From Nemania diffusa (Eukaryota; Ascomycota; Sordariomycetes; Xylariales; Xylariaceae), in NCBI GenBank assembly GCA_038501195.1, contig JBBPUQ010000005.1, positions 4,836,001 to 4,900,000 on the forward strand: a stretch of 64,000 nt of DNA. The letters run 5' to 3'. This document shows, one piece after another, positions 43,975 through 56,701 of the stretch. The first letter of the stretch is position 1. Every line of letters starts with the position of its first letter. The notes beneath the pieces are model-generated. The model was not told where the DNA came from and did not search any database. It worked only from the letters and a program-made list of their open reading frames with translations. A program made the position numbers and the translations under genes.

Positions 43975-45659
43975 ATCTAGGCTCACCCTCTAGCCTATGC
44001 ACATCCCGGCGGGGATCATCATCAAGAAGTCATTTAATAAACATCGCCGATTAGGGAAACTAACTTTATTAGAGACACCCAAGCGGGAATTGCAGAATGA
44101 TCAAGGAACTCTTTAGTCTAACATTAAAACGATGATCTAGATGCTATTGAACTAAGACGAAGACGATAATCGGATAATAGGGACATTTAGGCCAAATACT
44201 GTGATAGTGATGATGAAGTAAACTCTCTGACGGCGAATTCATCAGCCCTCCTATCTGAAGAAATGAAGACGATTGATTGCTAATAGATTTTAACGAAAGC
44301 GATAGATCAGTTGACCATACGCCAGAAGCAGGTATGAGTTTAGGGCCAGACAACTCGATTCAACATCATGCAATAATCAACTCATACAAGAATAGATGCT
44401 TGCGTTGTGACAGCGGCCGATTTCTTTCACTTCTTCGACCCATCTTATGACACGACGCCGGGTAAGAAACTACGGCTTGACGGAAACCGCACCCAGGAGG
44501 AATAAGACTTCTCGCTCGATGGGAATGAGGGAAAAGGGAGATGTTGGCGGCACAAGAAATACGTATCTGAAGCTCTTACAACCTATATAAATTATGAATG
44601 TTACGTATTCCCAGAAATGAAGATCGGAGACGCCGACCACCCGATAACTATAACCTATCGAAGTCTCAAAATCCAGACTATGTTGTTTATCTTACAAATG
44701 GCTAGAATAACGACTACCTGTCCCTGTCAATCGACTCTATCTTGAGGCGTGTCTTTGTAAGGAAGTCTCTAGACCCCATAGATATTACTTAAGTCAAGTG
44801 ACCAGGCCGACCCGAATATTAGCTCAGCGACACCTACCAGTTCTCACGCATGCTTCACTTTCAAGACTTTACTTTATCCTCTTCTTATCACCTTCAAAGC
44901 ACATGATTTAACATTTCCATCTTAGGCCTTAGATTAGTAAAGGTTATGCGACATTTTATAATTAGGTAATAGTTATTAGCAGACTAATTATATACACTAT
45001 TAGTCATGAGAAGAACCGCATCGCTTGGAAAATAGAGGACGCGCAGGATACATGGCAGGAACAGATTCCCAACCCCTATTCTCGGACGACAGTTAAGGGA
45101 AGGTTGCCATATTCCTTCGAGTCGCATGGAGTAAATTGTCTGGGAGGTTCCATCTAAGCCTAATAGTGAAGACTAGAGCGCGGAGTTTGCCTCCCAGACG
45201 TAGAATCGACAAGCACCCGGGACGAGCGGCAAGGGATGCAACGCATAAAGACTCACGACAGTAGCTTCAATACTACTTTGAGGTTATAGTCAGATGCAAG
45301 AGAACAGCTAGAGCTGACGACCAGGCTGGGTATGCGATCTAGAGTCTAGAGCCTGGATCCTTGCAGGTACTGGTAATGTAAGCTGGAGGTTATACCCGGT
45401 GCTTTAATAGTAGGATTCTAGTAAACGAGGATGCATTTCGCTCTGCGTGTATTTTACGTAGTAGAACGCGTCACTGTTGTATTCAAAGCTGACAAGTAGG
45501 TCTGGCATTCCCCAACCGGGGCTTACGTTTCCGGATGACCCGGGCTAATTGTCTGGCCGGTAGTTGGGAACCAACACCCAGCGACGTTGCATTTCATGGA
45601 CAGTTAATATAACCTTGGAAGTTGTCGGGCATCTCTAGTGAAAGCAATTGTAGCGAATA
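43975..45659. other. gene-poor stretch
   Basis: 1.7 kb without a supported gene. Only short open frames with no family resemblance. Confidence 0.4.
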
Positions 45660-45667
45660 TCGTAGCT

Positions 45668-46239
45668 CAGGGTTGGAAATTAGTTCATTAGTATTAGTAT
45701 TAGTATTAGTATACTAATACTAAGCTAGTTTAATATATTAATACTAAAACACTTGTTGGAAAAAAGGTTTATGCTAAGCCTATTTGAGTGAATAATATAG
45801 CCGCACTAACTTAATATAGCTAGCATAAGGGAGCTAATTTTTTGTCGCTTTGCCAAAGTTACTTTATTTTATCTACCACCTCTGAAATACCTCTATAATA
45901 CCTCTGTGATATGGTGCTCCATAGGTATGGGTAGAAAAAGTAGTTGTATTCGAGATGAAGAAGGAATTCTTCCTAAGGCTACAATTCTAGCTAAGTCTAG
46001 AATGTGTGTGTGTGGGGCGTGGGGCAGGTGCCGTGCGGTTGCCTTGCAGTGGCAGACCCACTCAATGACCTGTCCCCATGCAAGATTGCATCACTCTGCA
46101 AACTTTATTATTTCTAGTAATTAGTATTAAGATTAGTATTAGCATAAAATAAAAATTGTTAGTTAGTATTAATACAGGATTAGATTAGTTAGTATTATTA
46201 TGGCCTTATACTAACTAAACTAACTAATTTCCAACCCTG
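45668..46239. mobile_element. non-autonomous hAT-like element (MITE)
   Basis: 572 bp bounded by a perfect 18-bp terminal inverted repeat, CAGGGTTGGAAATTAGTT. The CAGGG start is typical of hAT transposons. It is flanked by 8-bp direct repeats, TCGTAGCT (45660-45667) and TTATAGCT (46240-46247), matching at 6 of 8 positions; hAT elements make 8-bp duplications. Inner parts next to the termini are TTAGTA-type repeats. No transposase is encoded. Confidence 0.8.
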
Positions 46240-46247
46240 TTATAGCT

Positions 46248-47087
46248 CCAATTAGCCAGGTTCATACACCTACTACACTTGCTTATGTACTTGCCTGTGC
46301 AAGAATAAGCAACAGGGGCGCAATGGAGTGATCGGTATTACTTTGCGTGGCGCACTGCAACATACTTATTGCCGTAGGAAGGAAAGCAACGCGACCACCA
46401 TTTCGGGCCTGTATCCAAGCTGGGATAGAGCTTCGACGGCAGTTCCCCACGTTGTCATGCTCACGTTAATCTTGCTATCCTGCAACGGCAACACCGAGTT
46501 ACTTCCAGGACCTTCAGTCTCCTGCGTCCTGCTTTTGCATATTCTCTTCTTTCCCATTTTTACGCAAGCACCCCTCACCTTCACATGGTAGTTTGCTTGT
46601 AGACGCTAATGGAGGGTGGCCGAGATGGATATGAGTTGGTGTTGTACTTGGTTACATAGTACTATGCATACATAATTCACTGCATATCAGTAGAGCATTT
46701 GCTACCTTCTGTGTAGCAAGCTGTATCTGCATCTAGAGGCAGCTTGATGCGGTATCACTCTTGCGATTCTTATTTGGCCGTTGGCTAACCATCTTATTCT
46801 CTGCGCAATTTCGACTTGGAGGAGCGGGGTTCATGTTGTTGCACTACAAACTAAGACTCGAAGTCCGGATCGAATTGGAGAATTGGGATGCACCTGATCG
46901 GTGACACGATCGACATGTACATAACTATAGTGCTGCTGTCATCTCACTTCGGAGATAGTTGGGACTTGCGATCTAGGCGATGCGGATATTGATTGATTCG
47001 AGCTTGCCAGCTGCACATAGCTCGATATCTAATATTTCACATCTCGTAAGATCTATCTAGTGGAACGTGAGAGAGCGAGTGAGAGGT
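46248..47087. promoter_or_regulatory. upstream region of rhodopsin-like gene
   Basis: No gene supported; the frame at 46328-46591 has no recognisable features. The right part should hold the promoter of the next gene. Confidence 0.4.
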
Positions 47088-48483
47088 ATGGAGCCTACCG
47101 ACTTATGTCAAATCCCAGCGGGTGTATCACCTAATGGAGTGTACAACTTCAACAATCCACCATCTCTAGGGCCCGCCGTCGTGGCTGTCAGCGTCACCTT
47201 GGGCGTTATCTCGACTGCCTTTGGGGTCGGGCGACTATACATCAATCGAGACAAACTTCATTCTGCCGACTGTGAGTTCCCGGGTTTGCAGCTCGTGGAA
47301 AGTTGGGTGTGCTGATAGATGTTATCCAAGATTTCACCATCGCAGCGGTCTTGGTTAATATCACCTTCATAGGTGTTATTAGCTCTCGTAAGGCCGCCTT
47401 TTCAACTTCATGTTTTATCGTGCCATCCTGACTTGTTCTTAGAGTTTAAGTACTATCGACACTCGTGGGATATACCTGTCTGTTGGTATACCGGAAGCTA
47501 CCTGAAGCTACCATTCGTCCAGACAGTACTCTTTGCCCCGGCGTTCTTCTTCCCTAAAGCAGCCATCTTCCTGTTGTACCGACAACTCTTCGCGATCCAG
47601 AAGAAGACCCGAATTGCTATCAACTTCGGCCTGCTCATCACCCTGTTGGTTTACTTATCGAACATCCCTTTAGCTGCTGTCTACGCAGCACCGCGTCCGG
47701 GCCATTCATGGGATTCGCTTCTGTTGACACTCCAGGCTAACTCGCGCCCATTCGCGCTCGGTGGTACGATACAAAGCGCCATCGGGACGGTTCTTGATTT
47801 CTATATCTTTTTTCTCCCCTTGCCTATTCTTTTCCGTCTTCAAATTGAGAAAGAGCGGCGGTTGCAGCTGATTGCTATCTTCTCCACTGCGCTTCTGTGA
47901 GTGAAATTGTGTTAAAGAGAAGTGAAATAAAGACTGATACAGCTTAGTGGTGTGGCCGCGAGTATAGTGTCTCTTGTTTTCAAGGTTAGGATTCTTTCTT
48001 CAACAGATTCAGCATGGCTAGCCGGTGCATCTAGCCTAAGCTCGTATGTCATATCCCCTTAAATTTCGTCTCTCCCCTTTGAACCCTTGTTAACGATAAC
48101 CTCCCCGCGTCTACAGCCTAATCGAGACCAACATCGCCATCATCGTAGGATGCATGCCTGCCTTCGCGCATGTCGCGAACAACAAGATGACAGGGTCTAG
48201 CTTCTTCAGGACACTTCGGTCTAGGCTGTTGGGCAACTCGGGTAAGTCGGGCCAGTCGAAGAGCAATGGCAGTGGCAGTTCTGGCGACAAGGCCAATAAG
48301 CCGGCCTTGGTGACATTTGGCTCGAATCAAACACCTCGCCGCAAGAAATACTTCGAGTTGAACGACACCACCCTGCTACGATCCCAAGGCAACACCATGT
48401 TGGATCACACTGGCGAGGAGGAGCATGAATTGAATTCAAGGTCGGGTAATAGTACACACGGAGAGGCAGAGCAGAATGTATAA
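47088..48483 (+). CDS. Pth11/rhodopsin-like seven-helix integral membrane protein
   Basis: Five exons, 47088-47271, 47319-47387, 47443-47896, 47948-48043 and 48117-48483, give 389 residues. Joins restore SADYVIQDFTIAAVLVNITF, ISSQFKYYRHSWDIP, LLGVAASIVSLVFKV and SSLIETNIAIIVGCMPAFAH, all typical of the fungal rhodopsin-like domain found in Pth11-type proteins. Hydrophobic helices are visible at about residues 28-50, 64-83, 112-132, 145-165, 190-210, 225-245 and 260-285. The cytoplasmic tail is Ser/Gly-rich and charged. Members of this very large family are plasma-membrane proteins without an assigned ligand; some act as receptors for surface cues. At exon 4 the nearer AG would shift the frame, so the AG at 47946-47947 is used. 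Confidence 0.85.
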
Positions 48484-50339
48484 GAGAAATGTCATTGGAA
48501 GTGAACATATCTTGGTAGAAAAGGTGGCGTGTTGTGATTATGAAGTTTTGGTTGGGCCTGCATACTTGGTAGCTTATTGAAGTTAATAGTTGTTACTGTT
48601 CAGGGGTGGGACGTCTACCCCCTATTAGCTGCATTACTATCTCATAACCCTCCGAAAAATGGTACGACTGAGAGACGGCTTGATCGGTTCTAAATAAAGA
48701 TCTAAACGTGGAAAAACGTTGTATTTGGATGTTTATTTCGACGGCAAGCGACCTTCCCCTATAGTTTACATAGGTCTACGCAACCCAATGTGACAATGGC
48801 GGTCGGTATCCTAACGAATTTATCAACATCGCTATATAGTGATTACCCTCAACCCTATTAAATGACGGGAGACGGTCGGAGCCGATATAATAGAGGTGCT
48901 TTCGCGAAGAGCTTTAGGTGAAGAGCAGGGTGTCGATTTGTCACTGACCTTTAATTATGTAGCGATGTCATCCGTGTTTATGCAAACCTAGGTACTTAGA
49001 TGGGATAGTCGGCCGGTCGCGCCTTTCTCCGAATCTGCCAGCCTTTGAGCATAAATATGCAGGTTTCTGGATGAATTGCTTTTTCTTGCGCACCTGTGAT
49101 AAATAGGTTTAACTTAAATGAGGGTTAGTGAATACCCCTAAAGTAGACATCCTTATACGTAAAGCTGTTGAATGTATAACTTGGATGGAGGGGTTATCTC
49201 TGAGGGAACCCCTAGGTAGTGCAGGTAAAAGATTACCCCTCACGGTATATGAGTCCCTTTTAACGACTGCACCCTGTAACACTTAGAGCTGATTTCAATT
49301 GCTGCAGTCATTTTTATATAAATAGCCTTTCAGAGCGTGACTAAATACTTAGCTAAGTATGCGTGGCGTTTGTGTCTGCATTTTTCAGTGTGTAGCTTTG
49401 ATAAACGACAAATGTTATATATAGGTATATAGAATATGTCACAGATAATATCATGATCGGTAACCATATCAACCGATACATATCCCACGATCTAGACGCC
49501 ACCCCCTCCGCAATAGCCAATCGCAGCAATCTCTCATTGGCGAGTAGTCGCAGGGAGACCACGTGGGGATCTATGGCTTGGCAGCATATGTATCTGGGTG
49601 GGTGTATGTTATTATTAGTGTCTGTGGAAGATTAGAAGATAATGGAAGGTTGAACTGATTTGGAGAGATAGATGGCGACTCTATCGCTCACAGCTGCTGC
49701 GGAGATATCATTGGCACCCTTGCCGATTCTGGGTGCTACCGGGGTGTGAAAAGGGAAGCTCGTTGAGGCTGAAGTTATGATCCTGTCCTCTACTAACCAC
49801 TTCACCTGCATAGATACCTACATTCATGACCTAAAGGCTGCCCGCGTCTTTATTCACAGGGGCAAGGGGGGCTATACCCAAATAGGAGGAGGTTTTCAAC
49901 CCCTGCAACTAAGGTACTTGACAGGGTTGGGGTTTACGCATCTCCGAACTGGGTACTATGTATGAATGCTTCTTACTTGAGCCAAGAGGGATAGAAATCC
50001 TCTCCTCAGCCGCAGGAGCAATCAACCATCTATTTAAATGGTAGATTCATCGAACTAAATATGCCTATATAAGTCATGGGACGGTGCAGCATCAAGCCAT
50101 ACTCTGTACGCTCGACTTGGAGAAGATCTCCAGCACTATTTTGATAGGTTGTACAGCCAACCAACTGCTACCATACCTACATATGTATGTAGGTAGGTAG
50201 GTTGTCTCACCTACTATTGGGCACCACAAAGCATAAAGACCATGGTGGACGGCACAAGCCTCCTCCGCGCAGGTGTAAGCTGCTCTCTAAGTCTATCTCA
50301 CTTTGAACCGCGCACAATATCATTGAGTCTTCCTTGACC
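48484..50339. other. intergenic between rhodopsin-like gene and FAD oxidase 1
   Basis: 1.9 kb without a supported gene. Short TAGG/TATG repeats occur near 50180-50205, just upstream of the FAD oxidase. The right part is the likely promoter of the cluster's first gene. Confidence 0.45.
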
Positions 50340-51984
50340 ATGACCCAAGAAGAAACTCCCGCATCGTCTGTACGTCGAGGAAAAGAACAGAAGACTTGAT
50401 TGGCCGGCCTCTGTGACGAGTCAAAGCTGACATGATACTGCTACGATTCTAGTGTGAGGCGCTTGTTGCCCTTCTTGGCACAACCCACGTGTTTCTCCCG
50501 GGCTCCGCGGGATACAACACCTCTATAGCATCATACTTCAGTCCGCAGGCCGCTGCCGTTCGCCCGGCATGCTACGTAACGCCGCAAACGGCCCAAGATG
50601 TCTCGGCTATAGTCAAGTCGTTGACATCGTCGGCCAATGGCGGTCCGCATGACTTCGCCGTCCGCGCCGGCGGCCACACTTGGTTTGCCGACTCGAACAG
50701 CTCTCCCGGAGGGGTCACCGTTGATCTGCGCGGCCTGAAATCGGTCGATCTCAGCGCCGACAAGTCTAGCGTATCCGTCGGCTCAGGTGCCACCTGGGAT
50801 CTCGTCTATGGCAAGCTTGACCCCCTCGGCTTGAGTGTCGCGGGCGGCCGCGTTTCGGGCGTCGGTGTCGGCGGCCTAACTCTTGGCGGCGGCATCTCGT
50901 ACTTCAGCCCGCGCGAGGGCTGGACATGCAACCAAGCGGTGGCGTTCGAGGTGGTGCTGGCCGATGGCTCCATCGTCGAGGCCAACGAGAGCGAGAACGC
51001 GGATCTGTGGTGGGGGCTCCGGGGCGGATCGAACAATCTTGGTATCGTTACGCGTATCGACCTGAGGACTTTCGAGCAGGGCCTTCTGTGGTATTCCATG
51101 ACGTTCAACCCCCTTACCGTGGTGGACGAGCAGATCAAGATCTACGCCGACCTCATGGCCCCGCAGAACTACGACGTGAATGCCTCTTACCTGACCGGCT
51201 GGGCCTACGCCGCCACGCAGGGTCTTAGCGTTACGCTGAACCAGCTCATCTACACGCAGCCAACCGGGAACGCGACGCCGGCGTACTTCAAGCCTATTCT
51301 CGACCTGCCTTCCATCCCTACCCCTATTAGTGGTACTGTTTATGGGACCATGTCCACCCTCGCCGCGCAATCGGCAACCATGCAGGTGCCGCAAGCAGCT
51401 CAGTACGTTGAGGCCTCACCCTCAGTCACCCTTTTGCTTTCACTTCCAGCATGACTGAACTACACTGACACTCCCCACCCCGCATCATCAGGTACATGAC
51501 CGCGACGGTCACGTTCGAGCCCACCGAGGCCATGATCCGCGAGACGTACGCGGCCTTCAACGCGTCGCTCGCGCAGGTGCAGAACGTGACGGGGGTCTCG
51601 TGGGCGATGAACATGGAGCCGCTGCCGCCGCAGATCTACGACGGGGCCGGCGGCGCCGGCACCAACGCGCTCGGCCTCACGCACGAGAACGGCCGCGCGC
51701 TCGTCGTGTGCCTCATCTCGCCGTCCTGGGCCGACGCCGCGCAGAACGACCAGGTGTACGCCGCCGCGCGTGCGCTCATGGACGACGTCGCGGCCCGCGC
51801 TAAGAAGCTCGGCGTGTTCGACCCGTATATTTACCTCAACTATGCCGCGCCGTGGCAGGACGTCATCCCGAGCTACGGCGCGGAGAGCGTCGAGAGGCTG
51901 CAGAAGGTGAGGGCGCGGGTTGATCCGGGTCAGGTGTTTACGAAGAAGGTTACTGGGGGTTTCAAGATTCCCCCGAGTTGTTAG
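50340..51984 (+). CDS. BBE-like FAD-linked oxidoreductase 1
   Basis: VAO/berberine-bridge-enzyme-type oxidase; fungal members oxidise alcohols, amines or ring systems in secondary metabolism. Proposed exons 50340-50369, 50453-51402 and 51492-51984 give 490 residues. The short first exon (MTQEETPASS) is the least certain part. FAD-domain motifs: HVFLPGSAGYNTSIASYFS, VRAGGHTWF (H85 is the expected covalent FAD histidine), GGRVSGVGVGGLTLGGGISY and LRGGSNNLGIVT. The C-terminal BBE region ends YLNYAAPWQDVIPSYG and DPGQVFTKKVTGGFKIP. The second Cys of bicovalent BBE enzymes, expected just before VGVGG, is absent, so a single His link is likely. No signal peptide is evident with this start. It is a paralogue of the gene at 57415. 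Confidence 0.87.
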
Positions 51985-52376
51985 GAGAGGAGGAATAGTT
52001 GGGAGAAGATATCGATGAACGTGTTATGATGTTACGAAGTATAGATGTGTGGGGGTAAGATGGAATGAAGGTTAGGTCGTTTAAACTGAGCTGCATGCTG
52101 TTCATGAATGCTAAATACGCCATTACACTTGCGTCTCACATAAGAAGCAATTGATCACGATCCGTAGCTGGGTACAGAGTCTGCAAAAGTTTACATGATT
52201 TCGTTCATGAATACCTGTCCAATCTGGTACAAGCTCTGGTTTAAAAAAGAAGCTAGACTACATCGATCTAGCCTCAATATACACCAAGTAGGGAATAATA
52301 GGTGGATCACCTACTAGTGATGGTAAGCCCCTATCTAGAAAGGATTAAGCTAGATAGGCTACCAGTGATAATACCC
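51985..52376. other. convergent 3' region
   Basis: Gap between the convergent FAD oxidase 1 and SDR genes. No gene recognised. Confidence 0.4.
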
Positions 52377-53702
52377 TTACTGCCATTTGCTAAGAACAGT
52401 CTCACCCTCCTTCAAACCGGCCAGCTTTACGGTTTCCGCCCACACCAGCTCCCTTTTCGCAGCATCTTTCGACTCCGCGCCCGTCTCTAGGGGTATCCTT
52501 CCGTCGAAATACTTATCTTTCGGTAGCTCGCCCCCCTCCCCTACACCAAAGGCCAGCTCCAAGGTATCGCTTGCTGAGCGACTGATCGGCCGCACCGGCC
52601 CGTTGTCCGGGTTGAGATACAAGACAAGCGGGTAGATGACCTTGAAGAGGAGGACGCGGATAAACCAAGGCGCGAGCCGCTGCAGACCGCTGATCATGGT
52701 GCCCGGGTCTAGGCCAAGAACGCAGACCCGGCTTAGCGCCGGTTCGGCATCGAGGCGCGCCTGGAGCTCATGCTGCATCATGATTAGGAAGAGCTTGGCT
52801 GCCCCGTAGCGCCGGAATCCGCCGCGGAACGTCGCGTCCTCGGTGGCCGGGCTCCATTCCCCTTTGGCTATAGCCTCGAAACTGGCGGCGTCGGAGATGA
52901 AGGTCTTGTATTTTGGGTCGTTGAAAGCGCCGCCGCGCACGTTCCGTGGATCATCGGGGCTGAGTGCACACGCCGTACGTTAGTATCAGCCTCAGTCGAA
53001 GCTCTACACCTTCATGCCTCTAGCCTCTTTTATCACATAGGATGAGTCGGCGTTACGAAGAGCATAAAAAATGATGGAAAGACAGGGGCACCTACTCATG
53101 ACCTTGGCTTCCTATGATAACAATCCGGCCGGCCTCTTTGTCGATACTTTTTAGCAGAAGCAGAGTGAGCAGCCAATGCCCGAGGTAATTGGCCGCGAAA
53201 GTGGTATCAAGACCATCCTTCGTCCACGACTGCTTGCCAAAGTCCTGGAAACCAGCATTGAGGACAAGAGCGCGGATCGGGGGGATCTCGCCGGCTGAAA
53301 TACGTGCCTATTCAAGTGAGATGTTGGTAACGAACTTGATGTTTCGCATTTTCCTATATCGCACGATAGAACCAACGGTTCCTATAGGGAGGGCATGGGG
53401 CAGAAACAGCATGACATAGCATAGCTTAGTTCAGTTTAGACCAGACTCACATTGATATTCTCGGCCACCTTGCGAACATGAGCCAGGTCGGTCAAGTCGA
53501 GTGCTACCACATCGTGCTGGTGTGCCGGGCCATGTTTAAGGGCCGCGACAAGAGAGGGTGCGTTGGTGGTGTCACGGACTGTATACAGACCGTGGTAAGC
53601 AGAGAACTCGGGTTTCGACGCTATCTCTTGTACAATTGCACTGCCAAGCGCGCCATTTGCTCCAGTGACCAAGATGGTCCCTTTTGGGGCGGTGTCAGTC
53701 AT
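52377..53702 (-). CDS. short-chain dehydrogenase/reductase (SDR)
   Basis: NAD(P)-dependent oxidoreductase. Exons 53451-53702, 53096-53307 and 52377-52959 give 348 residues. Motifs: nucleotide-binding TGANGALG (about 13-20), ALVLNAG, the Ser strand IVIIGSQGHE and catalytic Y206-x3-K210 (RYGAAKLF). The catalytic Tyr is later than in classical SDRs because of an insert after the Ser strand (HDPDDPRNVRGGAF), a pattern seen in longer fungal SDRs. A good GTGAGT donor ends exon 1, and phase is kept throughout. It lies between FAD oxidase 1 and a P450 and would supply ketone/alcohol interconversion for the cluster; substrate unknown. Confidence 0.87.
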
Positions 53703-54659
53703 GTTCGCGCAGATCTCTTATTTACTTAGGTCCGTAGGCAGCTGCTTGGATCCGTCTAGCAGGGCCCTATATACTTAGATAGGATGTGATTTTATTTGCA
53801 CAAGAGGGCGAGGATAGTTCTGAAGGGGAGAAAAGAGGAGGAAAACAGTATTTACAACTTGTAGGCTGCGACGGACCAAAAGATATTAGACGGCAGGAGT
53901 GTAGCAGTGCAGCAAGTGTTACAGGTAGAAATACCTATGCAGTACCTACATGTATGTAGATAGCACATGAAGATAAATCGGTACCGGATAAAGATGTTCG
54001 AAGGGTGCCATACCTACCGATTAATATGACATGTAGGTATCGCACAATTAGGTTCCGGTTGGTACCCATTAAACCGGTACAGCACCTAGACTATAGGGGA
54101 TGCCAGATGTCACTCAGCTACTTACCAGGTAGGTAGGTGAGCGAGCTCACCATCATTGTTACGTCCCACCATAGCCCCAACGCGCCCCGAGCTTCTACTA
54201 TTTTAGTGGATTATAGTGCTTTATGTCGCATTTTAGAGGGGGTTAGCCGGGTCTGACGCCTTATGTTATGTCCGTACGCCCTCAAGCTCGTTACATGCTC
54301 CTTCGAAACCGAAACTGCAAAAGGACTGCTACTAAGTCCATTCGAATGATGGATGGTGGGCTGGCTCATGTACCTAGAGCATGCCTTCTCTCTCAGCTAA
54401 TAAGATCTACTCATGTCGTTTCTGAGGGCCGCGGACTGTCACTACATCGTGTTGTTTAAAACAAATGATACGGATGGAGAACGAACGCGCTGACTGCTCG
54501 GTTGCCCTGTTAACGTGCTGGAGCTTCGCGATACAAATCGCGTATACCTAATCGCGTGTAATCCCCAGCATCCTTCTGTGCTATCTTCATAACCACACCA
54601 CCTTACACGCGATACCAGTGCCTGTCTCTCGCCTCCCATACTCTGGCTTCTAATACCTA
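53703..54659. promoter_or_regulatory. SDR upstream region / P450-1 3' region
   Basis: Contains the likely promoter of the leftward SDR gene and the 3' end of the leftward P450. Several TAGGTA/TACCTA units occur (53930-54145). No gene recognised. Confidence 0.45.
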
Positions 54660-56701
54660 CTACTCACGAAGAGAGATGGTCACTTTAAAATCCGAACCCT
54701 CCTTGATTGACATGGTCCCTAGGACGGGCCTGCCCTCGTCGGCCTTAGGAAACGGTGGGTTCCCGACGAGCTGCACATCGAACCGGTGAAGCAGCGTCGC
54801 CACAAACGTCGTCACCGAGAAGCGTGCTAGGAAGCGCCCGCTGCACATGGTTTTGCCCGCCCCGAACGGTCTCCATGACGGGCTGCGAGCGAGACTGCTC
54901 GTCCCCGACCCGTCGTCGGCCCTCTTCTGCACCCAGCGCTCGGGTCGGAATGCGTGCGGTTCTGCGCCGAACACCTTTTCGTCGAAATGTAGTAGCCGAT
55001 GTGGCACCATGACGCGGTTCCCTCTACGCATGAACGTGCCACCAATCACCGTGTCGGCCATGATCAGCCTCACAGAGGCTGCCCAGCCCGTCACTGTATC
55101 GAAGAGAGAGTTAGTGGCCAATACCAATTCTAACAGGAAGACAGCTTAGGCCATGAGTGCCTCGAGTGAGCCCCCACCCGTAGATGCGATTTTTGAAGCA
55201 GACACACTGCGAAGACCAATTTACGTACTGCGCAACGTTTCGTGCCAGACGGCATCAACCAGAGGGCAACGCGCGGGGTCTTGGATGAGAAACGGATCGA
55301 TGAGCTCGCCGGTAGGCCCAAACGCCGCCGCCGTCTCGTCGCGGTAAGCGGCGAGTAGCGACGGATTGTGCACTAGGTAGCTGAGCACCCAGAACGCCGT
55401 CTTGCGGGTATTGGTGTTGATACTAGCGTTTCGTATGCACCTGGTTAGCTGTAGTTCTTTTTGCTTTGCACGGCCCGACAGGAGAAAGGCTTCGGATACA
55501 ATGTTACTTACGCGAGGTATAAATGGAACACCACAACTGCGAGGTTCTCGCCATGAACCCCGATGGCCCGCATCTCATCCTCCATGGCGTTTATAAGCCA
55601 CGCTGTGCCGTCACTGCGTTGCTTCTGCGGCACCTGGAAGTACTTGTGGAGGGACGCAATCACCCGCGCACGCGGCTTCGTCATATCGCCAGACATGAAG
55701 CTGGGGTATTGATACAACATCTTCCAGATTAGCTCGTCAAAGGCTAGGAATGCCGCCGGTAGCCCCGGGTCGATCTGAGCCAGCTTAGCGCCAAAATAGA
55801 CGTCCTGGCCCAGCTGGATGAAGGTCTCGGAGCACCACTGATACAATGGCACTTCTATGCTGCTTGCGCTTTTTGACACGGCGCTTGGGTATGCGGCAAG
55901 ATCGGGAAGGTTTACGTGACCGTCTAGCCAGCCTTTGACCTGCTTCTGGAGCGTGACGAGATTCTCCCCTGGATGTAGTTGGTGCGCATGCATCCTCTGG
56001 GCGAGCTGACCTAGAGATTCGCCCTGCGGGTTAGGGAAACCGGCCTTCGTGGTGGGTAGTGCGGTGTACACGGCCTTGATGATGTTCTCGTCGTTGCCAT
56101 TGATTCGCATGAGGCCCTGTACGAAGTCTTCGAACGAGAGCGTCTCGGTGTTACGATACACTTCGGCCGAGTGCTTGACCTGCGTCACTACATAAAAGGT
56201 CATACCGAACACCGTGAGGGTAAAAGGGTCCCCCGTGTTGCCGAGATAGCTCCTAGGAAATATCAGTCGGGGCTGTTATAATACAGGGGATTTCGCGTTG
56301 GTGCTAACATACCTGGCTCTGTTGAGTAGTCCGTTCGAGTCTAGGAAGAAGCTCCGCCCGTGACCTGCTCAGAGATCTATGTTAGTCAGGCTCAGGCCCC
56401 ATGTTGCGAGTGTTGAGATAGCCGACCCATGACTATAAACAGCGCCATTAGTACACGAATGATCCAGAGGTCTCGACGCAGGTCAAAATAGACTTCACTC
56501 ACATGGAATCCAATACGGGAATTCCTTTGGTTGGTCAGGATACAGAAAGGGCAGTATCGAAAACCTCCATAGTCGCCACGAAACTAGCGCCACTAGCAAG
56601 CAGACGAGTAGTCTAACCAAGACAAGGTTCAACGAACTGGCAGGCTCGCGAGCTACGATGGTCTCGGCAATTGTCGTCGTGGAGTTAACTGCGAAAAACA
56701 T
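54660..56701 (-). CDS. cytochrome P450 (1), CYP7/CYP8-like fungal group
   Basis: Membrane-bound haem monooxygenase. Five exons, 56503-56701, 56313-56364, 55512-56252, 55229-55422 and 54660-55093, join in frame to 539 residues. A membrane anchor lies at about residues 24-45 (LNLVLVRLLVCLLVALVSW), followed by the Pro-rich hinge and YWIPCHGRSFFLDSNGLL. The K-helix ExxR is HETLR. The haem loop is FGAGKTMCSGR with Cys near residue 479. The I-helix reads FHLYLAINTNTRK, so the usual AGxDT is replaced by AINTNT, as in CYP8/CYP7-type and related fungal P450s. Some of these use unusual oxygen chemistry, but the reaction here is unknown. It is divergent from FAD oxidase 2, so the 0.7-kb gap between them may be a shared promoter. 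Confidence 0.88.

Noticed and set aside
46328..46591. 87-residue open frame with a hydrophobic tail
   Set aside because: No family resemblance or splice context; hydrophobic stretches of this length occur by chance in T-rich DNA.
24374..47000. Possibility that the accessory stretch is a Starship-type giant element
   Set aside because: NLR genes are common Starship cargo, but no tyrosine-recombinase captain (DUF3435) or matching element ends were seen; the MITE copies are too small to be such ends.
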